Under the pieces are notes generated by a model. It did not search any database. It saw nothing but the letters and a program-made list of their open reading frames with translations, and had not been told where the DNA came from. Source: Coralliovum pocilloporae (GTDB taxonomy: Bacteria > Pseudomonadota > Alphaproteobacteria > Rhizobiales > Cohaesibacteraceae). From it: DNA of 64,000 bases. The position numbers and the translations under genes were made by a program. Where the stretch lies: assembly GCF_030845175.1 (NCBI RefSeq), contig NZ_CP132542.1, forward strand, positions 1,384,607-1,448,606, written 5' to 3'. Position 1 is the first letter of the stretch; each line of letters opens with the position of its first letter. Positions 9,786 to 18,863 of this stretch are shown here, piece by piece.

Positions 9786-9814
9786 AGAAAGGCTCTTCGC
9801 CAAAGCGAAGAGCC
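9786..9814 (-). terminator. Intrinsic terminator/attenuator between the BMP gene and the transporter ATPase gene
   Basis: A perfect 10-base stem GGCTCTTCGC / GCGAAGAGCC with a 4-base loop (9791-9814) is followed on the minus strand by TTTCTTACTT. It sits just after the BMP stop and before the ATPase start. Partial read-through here would give more binding protein than membrane subunits, a common design in ABC importer operons. Confidence 0.8.
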
Positions 9815-9824
9815 AGGAATTCGA

Positions 9825-10835
9825 TCAGTCAGATTTTGGGAGAGACAGATCGACAGGGATTTTCAACTCGCCCGAGGCGATTTGCGCACTCAGTGTCGCA
9901 ATTTCCTCTTTCAGCTCCGCAGGCAGCTGATCCTCATAAGCGTTATAACCAGACAGGGCTGTTCCGCCATCGGCCATGGGCACCCAGCGCTCAGAAGTAT
10001 TACCTTCGTAAGCTGCGCCGTTGGCCGCATAATCATACCATTCGTCAATCACCCAGTTCAGATCCTCGGTCCAGGAAATCAAGGCACTGGCCACGACCGA
10101 GTCCGGCGCGGATGCCCCATGGTCGATATAGTTGCCGAAACACCTGATTCCGGCCTTTTCACACGTTTCAAAGCTGGCAACCAACTGGAACGTCAGGTCA
10201 GCACCCGCCGCAATCTGGGCATTGGTAAACTGTTCGGCCTTGGCCGGATCGTACCAGCTTTCGATAAAAGCCACCTTGCGCTCGACATCCGGATTGACCG
10301 ACCGCGCCCCTGCAAAGAAGCTGTTAATCTGATCATTCACATCTTCGGATGGAAATTGCCCGACGACGCCAACCACATCGCTTTCCGTCAGGCGTCCGGC
10401 CATGACGCCCAATAGATACGAGGGTTCGTGCACGCGCTTGTAAACCCAGTAGGCATTACCTCCAAGGCCTTCATTCCCCGAACCAACCAGCACAAACAGG
10501 ATATCCGGGTACTTTTCTTGCAGAGCCTTTACCTGGTCCGAGTAGCTGCTGTGAGCCCAGATGATCTGGTACTTGCCGGTTTTGGCCAGCAATTCCATAG
10601 CATCACCGGCATCCTCGCCCCATTTACCGTTAATGTTCTTGTACGAGATTTCCAGACCATGAGGCGCAGCCTCTACTACACTGTCGAGATCCCGCAAAAG
10701 CGTTGCATCCCACGAAGCCTCGGGCCCTGTAGCCAGTATCAAGCCGATGCCCAGTTCAGTCGGGGCGTCTGCCCACGCAACTCCGCTTGTCAAAGATAAC
10801 AGCGCTGTTGCCATGAGTGTTTTGAACATATTCAT
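9825..10835 (-). CDS. BMP-family (PnrA-like) ABC transporter substrate-binding protein
   Basis: 336 residues with a type I signal peptide (MNMFKTLMATALLSLTSGVAWA|DA) and no lipobox cysteine, so it should be a soluble periplasmic protein. The mature part matches the basic membrane protein/PnrA family, which binds purine nucleosides or related ligands; the stretch ELGIGLILATG begins the first lobe. The start at 10835 follows GGGAGGAAA at good spacing, so the longer open frame upstream is not coding. The gene is 47 bases after the adenine-deaminase-like gene and is followed by a strong hairpin terminator, then the ATPase gene. Confidence 0.9.
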   Translation of the reverse strand: MNMFKTLMATALLSLTSGVAWADAPTELGIGLILATGPEASWDATLLRDLDSVVEAAPHGLEISYKNINGKWGEDAGDAMELLAKTGKYQIIWAHSSYSDQVKALQEKYPDILFVLVGSGNEGLGGNAYWVYKRVHEPSYLLGVMAGRLTESDVVGVVGQFPSEDVNDQINSFFAGARSVNPDVERKVAFIESWYDPAKAEQFTNAQIAAGADLTFQLVASFETCEKAGIRCFGNYIDHGASAPDSVVASALISWTEDLNWVIDEWYDYAANGAAYEGNTSERWVPMADGGTALSGYNAYEDQLPAELKEEIATLSAQIASGELKIPVDLSLPKSD

Positions 10836-10882
10836 ATGGTTTCCTCCCAGTGATTCCGATTGCACATGTTCTTGATGTTGGC

Positions 10883-12643
10883 TCAGGCGTTTTCGAGAAC
10901 CGGGTCGAATATCTTGAGGCCCACGCAGTCCACCGCCCCAAGGTCGGTAATTGCGTATTCCGGGATTGCGGTAATCGAGAGCACAAACATGTTCATGAAG
11001 GGCCATTCGAGCTGGCACCCGGCATCACGGGCAGCCTGATCCAGCGCTCTTTCTTTTTCGGCCATTTCAACTGGATCAATGTCTGAGACGATGCCACCGA
11101 TTGGCAATTCCAGACCGACGGTCACCTCGCCATCTTTAACGAAGGCCTGCCCGCCGCCCTTTTCGATCACCCAGTTGATGGCTGTCGCCATATCCTCGGG
11201 ATTTGTGCCGATGCAGACGATATTGTTGTCATCCGGCGCAGTTGACGTCGCCATTGCACCATATTTGAGACCAAAACCGGACACGAAGGCCACGGGTTTG
11301 TTCGTCGTTTTACCGTAGCGTTCGATCACCGTGACATACAGCACGTCCTGCTCGGTATCCGGCAGAACGAAACCGTCCGTGGCCTTGAGAACTGCGTCGC
11401 GACGGTTGCGCACAAATGGCACATCCAGCGACATGTTCATTGCCAGGACTTTAACCGCATCCGCATCGGTGCTGACCTTCAGATCTTCAGCCGTGACCGG
11501 TGCTACCTTCATGGTTTCAGTCAGAAATGAAGGGCGCTCGGGGCGATTGACCGGCTCAATCATCTTGAGGTCCTGTGCCACGAATTTTCCTTTGGCGATA
11601 ACCTGCTGAATATTGAATGCCTCAGGGCTGTCCACCAGGATGATGTCCGCTTGCCGACCCGGTGCAATCAGCCCGACCTTGTGGTCGATCTGGCTGGCGA
11701 CTGCACTGTTGATCGTAGCCATCTGTATCGCCTCCATCGGCGATACACCTTCGCGTATCGCCATGCGCACCACATTATCGAGATGCCCACGGTTCAGGAC
11801 ATCAACCGCAACAACATCATCGGTGCAGAAGCTGATACGATGAGCAGCATCCGGCGTATATTTGGTTGCAAGCTGGATATTCTCCTCAAGGAAGTGACTG
11901 ATCGAGCTTTCGCGGACCAGAACAAACATGCCGTTGCGCAGCTTCTCAAGCGCTTCGGTCACCTCATAGCTTTCATGGTCCAGACGAACTCCTGCGCTGG
12001 CGTAACCCGCAAGCTTCGAGCCCTTGCACATGGGGGAGCATCCAAAAACAGGCAGCTTGTTCTTGCGCGCAATTTCCAGTGCTTCGATGACATCGTCATC
12101 TTCTTCCTGAATGAACTCGCGGACCGTTTCCCAGATACCGATACATTCCGGCCAGTCATGCGTGGCCCGGTGGTCATTCGGGCTGAAGTAGTGATTCACT
12201 GTTGAACGCGGCATCGTGTACGGCGTTTTACACGGCGCGCCCCAGTGGATTGTCATCGGACCCGCATTGGCTTCATCCAGAAAATGGCGCACGCCTTCCA
12301 GACCGGACACCACAAGAATCTGGTCCAGACCGGAAATAATCGATGTGGTACCATAGGGCACAACAAGTTCGGCAAAACTGGAAACGGAGAGCTTGGAACA
12401 TTCAACGTGAAGATGCCCGTCAATCATTCCCGGTGCTAGGTAACGCCCTTCAGCATCGTGATACTGGGTATCAGGGCCCTTGCAATGCTCAACATCCCCG
12501 ACTGCAACAATATGGCCACTCTTTATGGCCACCTCAGCCGGATAGATTTCCGACGACGCGACATTGATCAAATGACCGTTGGTGATCACCAGATCAGCTT
12601 TAATGTCGCCATGTCCGGCTCGGATCAATTCTCTCAGATTCAC
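10883..12643 (-). CDS. Diverged adenine-deaminase-family amidohydrolase
   Basis: 586 residues, similar along its whole length to adenine deaminase (COG1001) and a paralogue of the ade gene at the other end of the operon. It keeps HLHVE (His77/His79) and CTDD (273-276) but differs at two signature sites. The DPHE motif is replaced by SGLDQ around residues 104-108, and the metal-ligand His of the GHxP motif is a Cys (VFGCSP, Cys202). The enzyme may act on another aminopurine or a different cyclic amide, or have altered metal use. It is the first gene of the operon, divergent from an AraC-type regulator. Annotated pipelines may call it simply adenine deaminase. Confidence 0.8.
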   Translation of the reverse strand: MNLRELIRAGHGDIKADLVITNGHLINVASSEIYPAEVAIKSGHIVAVGDVEHCKGPDTQYHDAEGRYLAPGMIDGHLHVECSKLSVSSFAELVVPYGTTSIISGLDQILVVSGLEGVRHFLDEANAGPMTIHWGAPCKTPYTMPRSTVNHYFSPNDHRATHDWPECIGIWETVREFIQEEDDDVIEALEIARKNKLPVFGCSPMCKGSKLAGYASAGVRLDHESYEVTEALEKLRNGMFVLVRESSISHFLEENIQLATKYTPDAAHRISFCTDDVVAVDVLNRGHLDNVVRMAIREGVSPMEAIQMATINSAVASQIDHKVGLIAPGRQADIILVDSPEAFNIQQVIAKGKFVAQDLKMIEPVNRPERPSFLTETMKVAPVTAEDLKVSTDADAVKVLAMNMSLDVPFVRNRRDAVLKATDGFVLPDTEQDVLYVTVIERYGKTTNKPVAFVSGFGLKYGAMATSTAPDDNNIVCIGTNPEDMATAINWVIEKGGGQAFVKDGEVTVGLELPIGGIVSDIDPVEMAEKERALDQAARDAGCQLEWPFMNMFVLSITAIPEYAITDLGAVDCVGLKIFDPVLENA

Positions 12644-12732
12644 GATGAACGTCTCCTGTGTTTTGGAGATTGTTCATCGGGGCTCCCGCGGGTTCAACGG
12701 GATTTACTTGTCCAATTTGCTTAAAACATATC

Positions 12733-12774
12733 CAGAATGAATAATCTAAATCTGCCATAGATTTTCTGAATGAA
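12733..12774. promoter_or_regulatory. Candidate operator between the purine operon and the AraC-type gene
   Basis: The 196-base divergent intergenic region holds a perfect inverted repeat AAATCT-GCCAT-AGATTT (12748-12764). It is flanked by near-identical direct repeats CAGAATGAA (12733) and CTGAATGAA (12766), 33 bases apart, about three helical turns. Paired direct half-sites are typical for AraC-family regulators. This assignment rests on pattern and position only. Confidence 0.38.
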
Positions 12775-12839
12775 GACAACTTCGTTAATTTCGAGTATTT
12801 TTCCTGATTGTTAGCCGATTTTGAACAAGGTTTCGGATT

Positions 12840-13676
12840 ATGCAGAACAACTCCGGCACACATATATTATCTGTCACGAATATCACCGCTGCAAACACTG
12901 CATTCGCCATGGGTGAAAGCAACTACAAGAACGGGGAGCAATTCGGGCCAATGGCAGGTTGCCAGCTTGAGGCTATCTATCTTCGAACTGGACAAGTGGA
13001 AGTCATTCATGACGAGCACCGCTTCAGGATGTCTGCCCCCAGTGTGGCGCTGGTCGCTTCAGCCCAAAAAATTGTCTATCGGTACGGACCTGCCAAAATG
13101 AACAATATCCTCTGGTGCCAGTACATTGCCGGCGGGTTGTCAGCATCCGGGGTTCAAAGGCTGCTTCCGTATTGCGGCCCGCTTCCACCCACCGCAGCGT
13201 CGACATCGCTTATGAAGATCGGTGCTGATTTATCATCAGACATCAATGATGAAATGCAGAACTTTTCGTCTGCATTAGGGATTGCGGTGCTGGAAGAACT
13301 GCTGGCCCGAAAAAGAAAACAGGAGACCATCGCCGATATTCCACCGCAAGTGCATCATGTCAGACGATATATTGAGGAACATCTGAACTCGGACATAACA
13401 ATGGCAACACTTTCTGAGGTTTCAAACCTTTCCCCCCAGCACCTGAACCGGTTGTACAAAGCAGCATTCGGAGAAAATCCGCTGGATTACCTGTGGCGCC
13501 TTCGAGTGCGTCGTGGAGCTTATCTGCTGCGCCATACAGGGATGCGAATAAGTCAGATCGCTTATAACACCGGTTTCAAGACACCCAATCATTTCTCGCG
13601 GCTGATCAGAGAGAGATATGGGATATCACCACGTGATCTGCGCTCACAGGAATGGCGGGGAGCCAGCAACCAGTAG
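12840..13676 (+). CDS. AraC-family transcriptional regulator
   Basis: 278 residues. The C-terminal hundred residues form a double helix-turn-helix of the AraC type, including the stretches ITMATLSEVSNLSPQHLNRL and ISQIAYNTGFKTPNHFSRL and the family ending YGISPRDLR. The N-terminal half is a cupin-like ligand-binding region without a recognised specific family. The gene is divergent from the purine deaminase/transport operon with 196 bases between them, so it most likely controls that operon in response to a purine or its product. That role is inferred from position. The ribosome-binding site is weak (AAGG). Confidence 0.88.
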   Translation: MQNNSGTHILSVTNITAANTAFAMGESNYKNGEQFGPMAGCQLEAIYLRTGQVEVIHDEHRFRMSAPSVALVASAQKIVYRYGPAKMNNILWCQYIAGGLSASGVQRLLPYCGPLPPTAASTSLMKIGADLSSDINDEMQNFSSALGIAVLEELLARKRKQETIADIPPQVHHVRRYIEEHLNSDITMATLSEVSNLSPQHLNRLYKAAFGENPLDYLWRLRVRRGAYLLRHTGMRISQIAYNTGFKTPNHFSRLIRERYGISPRDLRSQEWRGASNQ

Positions 13677-13736
13677 TTCCTGTTTTTCGATTATGATTGC
13701 TGAATTGTCGTCTGGTCCAAAAACCCTCAAGCCACA

Positions 13737-13772
13737 CAAAAGTCGCACAATGGGCAACCGGCGCGACTTTTG
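13737..13772 (+). terminator. Hairpin terminator after the AraC-type gene
   Basis: Perfect 10-base inverted repeat CAAAAGTCGC / GCGACTTTTG with a 16-base loop, 60 bases after the regulator stop. The 3' arm itself carries TTTT, but no longer T-run follows. Confidence 0.5.
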
Positions 13773-13908
13773 GGTTCAGTTACCTGTTCAACACAACCCT
13801 CATCGCCCTTGCAATGGATCAGGTCTCTGTAAAAATTTTGAACCTCCGGCTTGCCTGTTGCGACAGACACGTGGAAACTTTGTTCTGATGCAGTGCTGGA
13901 GAATGCTT

Positions 13909-14328
13909 ATGTTCTGTGAATATGCTCGTAAAATCCGCGTAGCTCATCTTCTGGCCGCAGGTTCTTTATGCCTGCTGTCGGCGCTCTCTTTCACCCTTCC
14001 TGCAGCCGCTCAACAACTCGATGTTCCTGTTATCGAACATGCGGACGGGGATTTCGACACGTGCGGCCTGGGGCAGGTCAAAGGCCTAAAAGCAAACGGG
14101 GACGGCTTTCTCGCAGTCCGCTCCGGTCCTGGCTCCTCTTACAAAAAGCTCGACGAACTCCATAATGGAGATCGGGTCTGGCTGTTTGATCAGAAGGGCA
14201 AGTGGCTGGGGGTTGTCTATGACGTTAACCAGGTGGATTGCAGCCCGATCAGCGAAGACAGGCCAGTCCGCCAGAAGGGCAAAAAAGGCTGGATTCACAG
14301 CAATTGGGTCAAGTTCCTCGCCGGTTAA
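13909..14328 (+). CDS. Exported bacterial SH3-domain protein
   Basis: 139 residues from the start chosen here (MFCEYARKI), with GGAG 7 bases upstream; in-frame ATGs at 13888 and 13903 are alternatives. A signal peptide runs to about residue 36 (LLSALSFTLPAAAQQ). The mature part holds one SH3b/SH3_3 domain: FLAVRSGPGSSYKKLDELHNG, then GKWLGVVYD, then KKGWIHSNWVKFL. Such domains usually bind peptides or cell-wall components in the periplasm. It lies 39 bases before the large exported protein gene on the same strand, and the two are probably one transcriptional unit. Exact function unknown. Confidence 0.82.
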   Translation: MFCEYARKIRVAHLLAAGSLCLLSALSFTLPAAAQQLDVPVIEHADGDFDTCGLGQVKGLKANGDGFLAVRSGPGSSYKKLDELHNGDRVWLFDQKGKWLGVVYDVNQVDCSPISEDRPVRQKGKKGWIHSNWVKFLAG

Positions 14329-14367
14329 CCTGTCATTTTCCGAATATGCAGCCTCTGAGAAAGAGCC

Positions 14368-17300
14368 ATGTCATACAAAGCGCTGAACAACCTGGTCCGG
14401 AGCACTCTTCTTGGCGGCGTAGCCTTCCTCTCGCTGCCACATACAGCAGGTCAGGCTGAATTCCGATCCTTTGAGGCGTTTGAAGCCCTCAACAATGCCC
14501 GCCTCTATATGCTTTCAAGCCGGGCTGACGAGAAGGATGCCAATGAGCGCCTCCCCAAGGCCAGAGACGCCTATGCACAGGCACTGGTCAGACATGGCAA
14601 GGCCGTAGCCGCCTATCGAAGCTTGTCCGACGCGCAAGAGCAACGCCAGATCCTGCTTGCCGATGAAGCCAGGCTGCAGAAGGAATGGCGGCAGGAAGAA
14701 CAGGCCATAGACAGAGCCCTCACTGTCGCTCAGGCGCGCCTTGAGACAGCACGGGCCGAATTGTCTCTCGCAAAGAATGCAGGGCAGAACACCGACAAAC
14801 TGTCAGTGGCAGTCGCAGACCGCTCACGGGCCGTGCGCGATCTCTATGCCCGCAAAAGCGGATTGAATGACGTACGCGCAATCACCCAAAGAGAGATTGA
14901 CGAGCAGCTGAAGCCCCTGAATGAGATCATGAAAACCGCAGGGGCCGTTTCCGGTGTTACAGCCTTATTCGATCTGGGGTTCGATGTCCGCCAGAAGGCA
15001 GAGGCCCTCGAACAAGCCCATGCACGGGCACAGCGAAACGCTGTTCAGGCCCGCAACTATCTGGTCACCTATTACACTATGCTGGAAGGGCTGCGCCCGC
15101 CCTATATCAAATCAGTCAGAATTAAGCACGGCAAGACCGTTCTGTATGAGGCCTCATGGGAGGAGCGCCCGGGGACGGAGAAGAGTGGCCCTCTTGAAAC
15201 AAAGGCCCTCAAGGCGTTGATCGTCAAGGATGAGCAGATCCTGAAACTCTCACGCCAGCGCATCGAGGCTCTCACGCGCAACCGGAAGGAACTCCGAAAG
15301 ATTGCCAATAACAGCCGGGACTATGCCCAAAGCCTGCAGAGCCAGATAGCTGGGGCTCAGAATCGGGCACTGCTGCAGAAAACCGCTGTCGATATTGCAG
15401 TGGTCGCCGCGGATCTGGCCATCTCCGGTGGGGCTCTGACCATCGCCGGGTTTAGCGCAGGCAAGTCAGCCGAACTGGCAATCAGTGCCTATTCCCGCGA
15501 AACTGCCCGTGCAGTCCTGCGCGAGACCGGCGTCAGCTCTGAACTGATCGGGAGCGTCGCCAAACTCTATTCCACAATGGCGGAAAAAGCGGCTGAACAG
15601 AAAATCGAGGCTTTGATCGCAAATCCGACCAGCTTCGAAGGCGATGCTCTGGTTGCCGCTTCAGAGGTGGGAGAAACGCTGTTTGAGGCGGCCACATCAA
15701 AAGGCATTGAGACAGTCTTTGATGCTCTTGGAAAAGAAAGCGCGGAAAGCGCTGCAAGAAAGACCGCGTTTTCCTCCGTCAGCAAGGCTGTGAGTGGCTC
15801 CGGCGCTATTTTCGATGCTTCAAAAACAGCTCAAAGCGCGAAGGGTATCGCCTCAGCCGCAAGCCTGATTGCTGATATCTCTGCCAAGATCATCATCGCC
15901 AGAGCAGAACAGGAAGCTCTGGAACGCCTGGGTAATGACAAACTCAAGGCACAAGCCAACGTGCATATAGCACAAGGGGCCTGGAACAGGGTGCATGAGG
16001 AACTTCTGGCTGAGCAACGCCGGGCTCTCTTTTACGAGACCAGGATCAAGGCTCTGGAAACAAGGATCGAGTTCGGCCTTCCAAGCCGCGAATTGGTGGT
16101 GAAGACCAACACATCACTGGACGAAAAGGCGATCAGGACAAAACATGTGGTTGATGTGTTTTTTGAGGTCTCCCAGCCTCTTGAGGAAGCCCCGCGCCTG
16201 ACCACATCAACACCAGGGGGCGTCACCATTGAAAAAGTTACACGTGACACGCGCGCAGGCTCCAGTCACTGGAAAACCGTCATGACACTGGACGAGGACC
16301 AGATCAGGGGCATTGATGCTATCCCGCTGGAGTTCAGGCTTTTAAGGGGAACCCATCGCCCCTATTGGGATTTCGACACCAATCCGGCCACAGCACCATT
16401 CCTGAAAGATCTGGATGAGCGCACATGGGAGAATTTCGAACCCGGTCCGGACAAAAACCACACCCTGCAGATCAGGCCCTATGCGCCGGATATGGTCTGC
16501 GCACCGTCTGAAGGCACCCGCCAGACAGCAGAAACCGACACAATCACAGCCGGCATCGTCAATACCGAAGAAAATCCCGACTGTACCTACTGGTATGATC
16601 CGGTCTTTGGTGTGCTTGCCATGTATCCATCGGATGATTCAATCAATCTTGAATGGATTCGCCCGATCCGCTTTTCAGATGAACATGACCTCAACCAGTC
16701 CGGTGGCGGGTACGGCGACACCTACCCCTCGCTCCGCAGGCTTGATTTCATACCTGGGCCCTTCGCAACACTCACACGTATCAAAGAAGCGAGACCTGAG
16801 GAGGACACCCTGACCGAGTTTGAACTCTGGGGCTCAACAGGTGGTGTCTATATAGGATCAGCCTCCGTCACACTGACTTACACCTGCGGATCAGATTCCA
16901 AAGACAACCGGATAGGCCGTGTCATCTACAAAACTGTATCAACGCCGATTGTTGCCACCCTGAAAACCAATGGCATTCCTATCCCCGGTGGGTTGAATGA
17001 ACCGGAATTACGCGTCCTTCTGGATGACAAGAACGCGTTCCCCAAAGAACATGTCGCCACAGTCACGTCCGGCCAGGGCAAAACCAAGGTCTATGGCATC
17101 AAACGCTGCGGCAATCAGAGAGCTGATTTCTACTCCGCACGCGGCATTCAGGTTCATGCCACACCGCTTCAAAGCGAAGATCGTCCGACCTCACTCAGCG
17201 CCAGTCAGCTCGCAGCCTTTGGTCATGCAAGGGACAGAAAATCGCAACAACAGGCAGAGCAGCAAACCAAAACCCTTGAAGCAGGCAACGTTGTCGCCGC

Positions 17301-17520
17301 ATTACGCTTTGCCCGAAACCGGATGGATGGCCTTCTGGCCTTCACTTATCGCAAGTTTCTGTTTCACGAACAGGCCCTGAAAGCCTTGCCGGATGAAGTA
17401 AACGACTGGCAGGTTGGCGCAGGCATGGCAAACACCCAGAAAGTCCTGAAATCACAGATCGAGTCGACCAAGGCGCAAAAGAAACAGCTCAATACGCAGC
17501 TCAAGCTCCTCGGAGATTAG
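14368..17520 (+). CDS. Large exported coiled-coil protein of unknown function
   Basis: 1050 residues that I do not recognise. The N-terminus has a probable signal peptide (STLLGGVAFLSLPHTAGQAEF). Next comes a long Ala/Glu/Arg/Lys-rich helical region to about residue 330 with strong coiled-coil character, then an Ala/Gly/Ser-rich hydrophobic stretch near 340-400, and more helix to about 575. The region from about 580 to 960 looks beta-rich and contains the few cysteines (MVCAP, NPDCTYW, YTCGSD, KRCGN), which suggests periplasmic disulfides. The last 80 residues are again coiled coil. It follows the SH3b protein gene after 39 bases. A role at the envelope is plausible but unproven. Confidence 0.75.
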   Translation: MSYKALNNLVRSTLLGGVAFLSLPHTAGQAEFRSFEAFEALNNARLYMLSSRADEKDANERLPKARDAYAQALVRHGKAVAAYRSLSDAQEQRQILLADEARLQKEWRQEEQAIDRALTVAQARLETARAELSLAKNAGQNTDKLSVAVADRSRAVRDLYARKSGLNDVRAITQREIDEQLKPLNEIMKTAGAVSGVTALFDLGFDVRQKAEALEQAHARAQRNAVQARNYLVTYYTMLEGLRPPYIKSVRIKHGKTVLYEASWEERPGTEKSGPLETKALKALIVKDEQILKLSRQRIEALTRNRKELRKIANNSRDYAQSLQSQIAGAQNRALLQKTAVDIAVVAADLAISGGALTIAGFSAGKSAELAISAYSRETARAVLRETGVSSELIGSVAKLYSTMAEKAAEQKIEALIANPTSFEGDALVAASEVGETLFEAATSKGIETVFDALGKESAESAARKTAFSSVSKAVSGSGAIFDASKTAQSAKGIASAASLIADISAKIIIARAEQEALERLGNDKLKAQANVHIAQGAWNRVHEELLAEQRRALFYETRIKALETRIEFGLPSRELVVKTNTSLDEKAIRTKHVVDVFFEVSQPLEEAPRLTTSTPGGVTIEKVTRDTRAGSSHWKTVMTLDEDQIRGIDAIPLEFRLLRGTHRPYWDFDTNPATAPFLKDLDERTWENFEPGPDKNHTLQIRPYAPDMVCAPSEGTRQTAETDTITAGIVNTEENPDCTYWYDPVFGVLAMYPSDDSINLEWIRPIRFSDEHDLNQSGGGYGDTYPSLRRLDFIPGPFATLTRIKEARPEEDTLTEFELWGSTGGVYIGSASVTLTYTCGSDSKDNRIGRVIYKTVSTPIVATLKTNGIPIPGGLNEPELRVLLDDKNAFPKEHVATVTSGQGKTKVYGIKRCGNQRADFYSARGIQVHATPLQSEDRPTSLSASQLAAFGHARDRKSQQQAEQQTKTLEAGNVVAALRFARNRMDGLLAFTYRKFLFHEQALKALPDEVNDWQVGAGMANTQKVLKSQIESTKAQKKQLNTQLKLLGD

Positions 17521-17522
17521 GG

Positions 17523-18785
17523 TCAGAACAGTCGTCTCAAGCGATTGAGCAGCTCGGGCAACAGACTTCCGACTTTGGCCGCTATTTGGAGCAGTCTGTT
17601 TCCCGAAGTCGCATCCAACATTCTCAGCCTTTGCTGATGCTCCAGAAATGCAGGTGAATAGACGGCATGCACATCACCATCAGACACTCCCCTCCATCCT
17701 TCAATGGCTTTGACGAGGGGCAGGATCGTTTCGCGCGAACCAAGACGAAATTGCTGCACCCACTCTTCTGACGGTTTGCGACTTGCCAGTTCATCCAGAT
17801 CCGGATTGTCAAAAAGATGGCAGCTGACACCAGCGCCCGCAAAGACATGCGTGCCATCAGCATCCCGGAAGCCGAATTCATTGATTACAGCAATCGGCTT
17901 TCCGATCAGCAGTGCATCGATCAACATCGTAGACGATATACTGATCACCAGATCAACCCTCGGCAGAATTTCTGGCAAGGGAGAATAGTCAATGTCCAGA
18001 TTGGATGCCGTATAGCCCTTGAATTGCGATGGATGATAAATCTGTTTGTGGAAGGTCTGCTCACCCTGGCGGACACGCGGCTTGATGACCACTCGCCAAT
18101 CCGGATTATGGCGAGCGAGTTCATTCAATTGCCTGAAGAGCCAGATCCGGAAATGTTTCTCCCTCGGGATGGCAACCTGTTCAGCAAAAAGCGCTGTCTT
18201 TTTCCTGACCGCTCCAGTGTCCGCCTGTGGCACGAAAGATGTCTGTTCTGGCAGGCCTCCGGAGACAGGCGCAGGGTTCTCACGGAGCAGACCTGTTACG
18301 ATAAACCGCTCCGGTTGAAAGCAGTCTGACCCCAGAAAGTGCCGGGCACGCTCCATGTCCCTATCGCTGTTAAGGCAAACAATATCTGCACCCAGACGCC
18401 AGGCCAGCCCCTCCTCAAACCCACCCAGCACCACACCATTGTAGATGGAGAAAACAAGCGGGCGAGACCCTCTGAGGTCTTCCAGGGTTCTCAACTTCAA
18501 GGATATCTGCGCGATCTGGCTTCCGGACAGAGACGGGCAGACAGCATCATAGCCGAGAGCAGGCTCCAGATCCTCAAGCGTTCTGTAGCCAACAGAAACA
18601 ATCCGCGCTCGTTTGGCCACACGCTGCTTCAACTCTGGAGAAATCTTTTTTGAATCTCCAAAACTCAGGCAACATTCAAAGCCCATTGCATTAAGATGAT
18701 CAATAAAGCCCAGGCAGCCAAAAACCTGGCTGTCCAGATTGGCGAAAAACAATATGCGAGGCTTCTCTGGCATTTTCTCTGGCAT
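17523..18785 (-). CDS. Putative glycosyltransferase of the polysaccharide locus (DUF6716-like), copy 1
   Basis: 420 residues from the ATG at 18785; a TTG at 18791 is less likely. The protein begins RILFFANLDSQVFGCLGF and has a two-lobed GT-B-like layout. The C-terminal lobe holds VVIKPRVRQGE and a DLVISISSTMLIDALLIGKP segment, the typical position of the donor-binding serine/threonine turn. It shares these blocks with the protein at 19226-20515, so the two are paralogues. To my memory both resemble the DUF6716 putative glycosyltransferases that sit beside sialic-acid genes in actinobacteria. It is the last gene of the minus-strand neuB-neuA-type operon. Probable role: transfer of a nonulosonate or its partner sugar. 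Confidence 0.6.
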   Translation of the reverse strand: MPEKMPEKPRILFFANLDSQVFGCLGFIDHLNAMGFECCLSFGDSKKISPELKQRVAKRARIVSVGYRTLEDLEPALGYDAVCPSLSGSQIAQISLKLRTLEDLRGSRPLVFSIYNGVVLGGFEEGLAWRLGADIVCLNSDRDMERARHFLGSDCFQPERFIVTGLLRENPAPVSGGLPEQTSFVPQADTGAVRKKTALFAEQVAIPREKHFRIWLFRQLNELARHNPDWRVVIKPRVRQGEQTFHKQIYHPSQFKGYTASNLDIDYSPLPEILPRVDLVISISSTMLIDALLIGKPIAVINEFGFRDADGTHVFAGAGVSCHLFDNPDLDELASRKPSEEWVQQFRLGSRETILPLVKAIEGWRGVSDGDVHAVYSPAFLEHQQRLRMLDATSGNRLLQIAAKVGSLLPELLNRLRRLF

Positions 18786-18863
18786 CGCCAAGCTGGAACT
18801 CAGTCTAAAATCCGCAGGAACATGATCCGGATAGCAAGGGTCAGGCTTTCTACGAGCTCTTCC

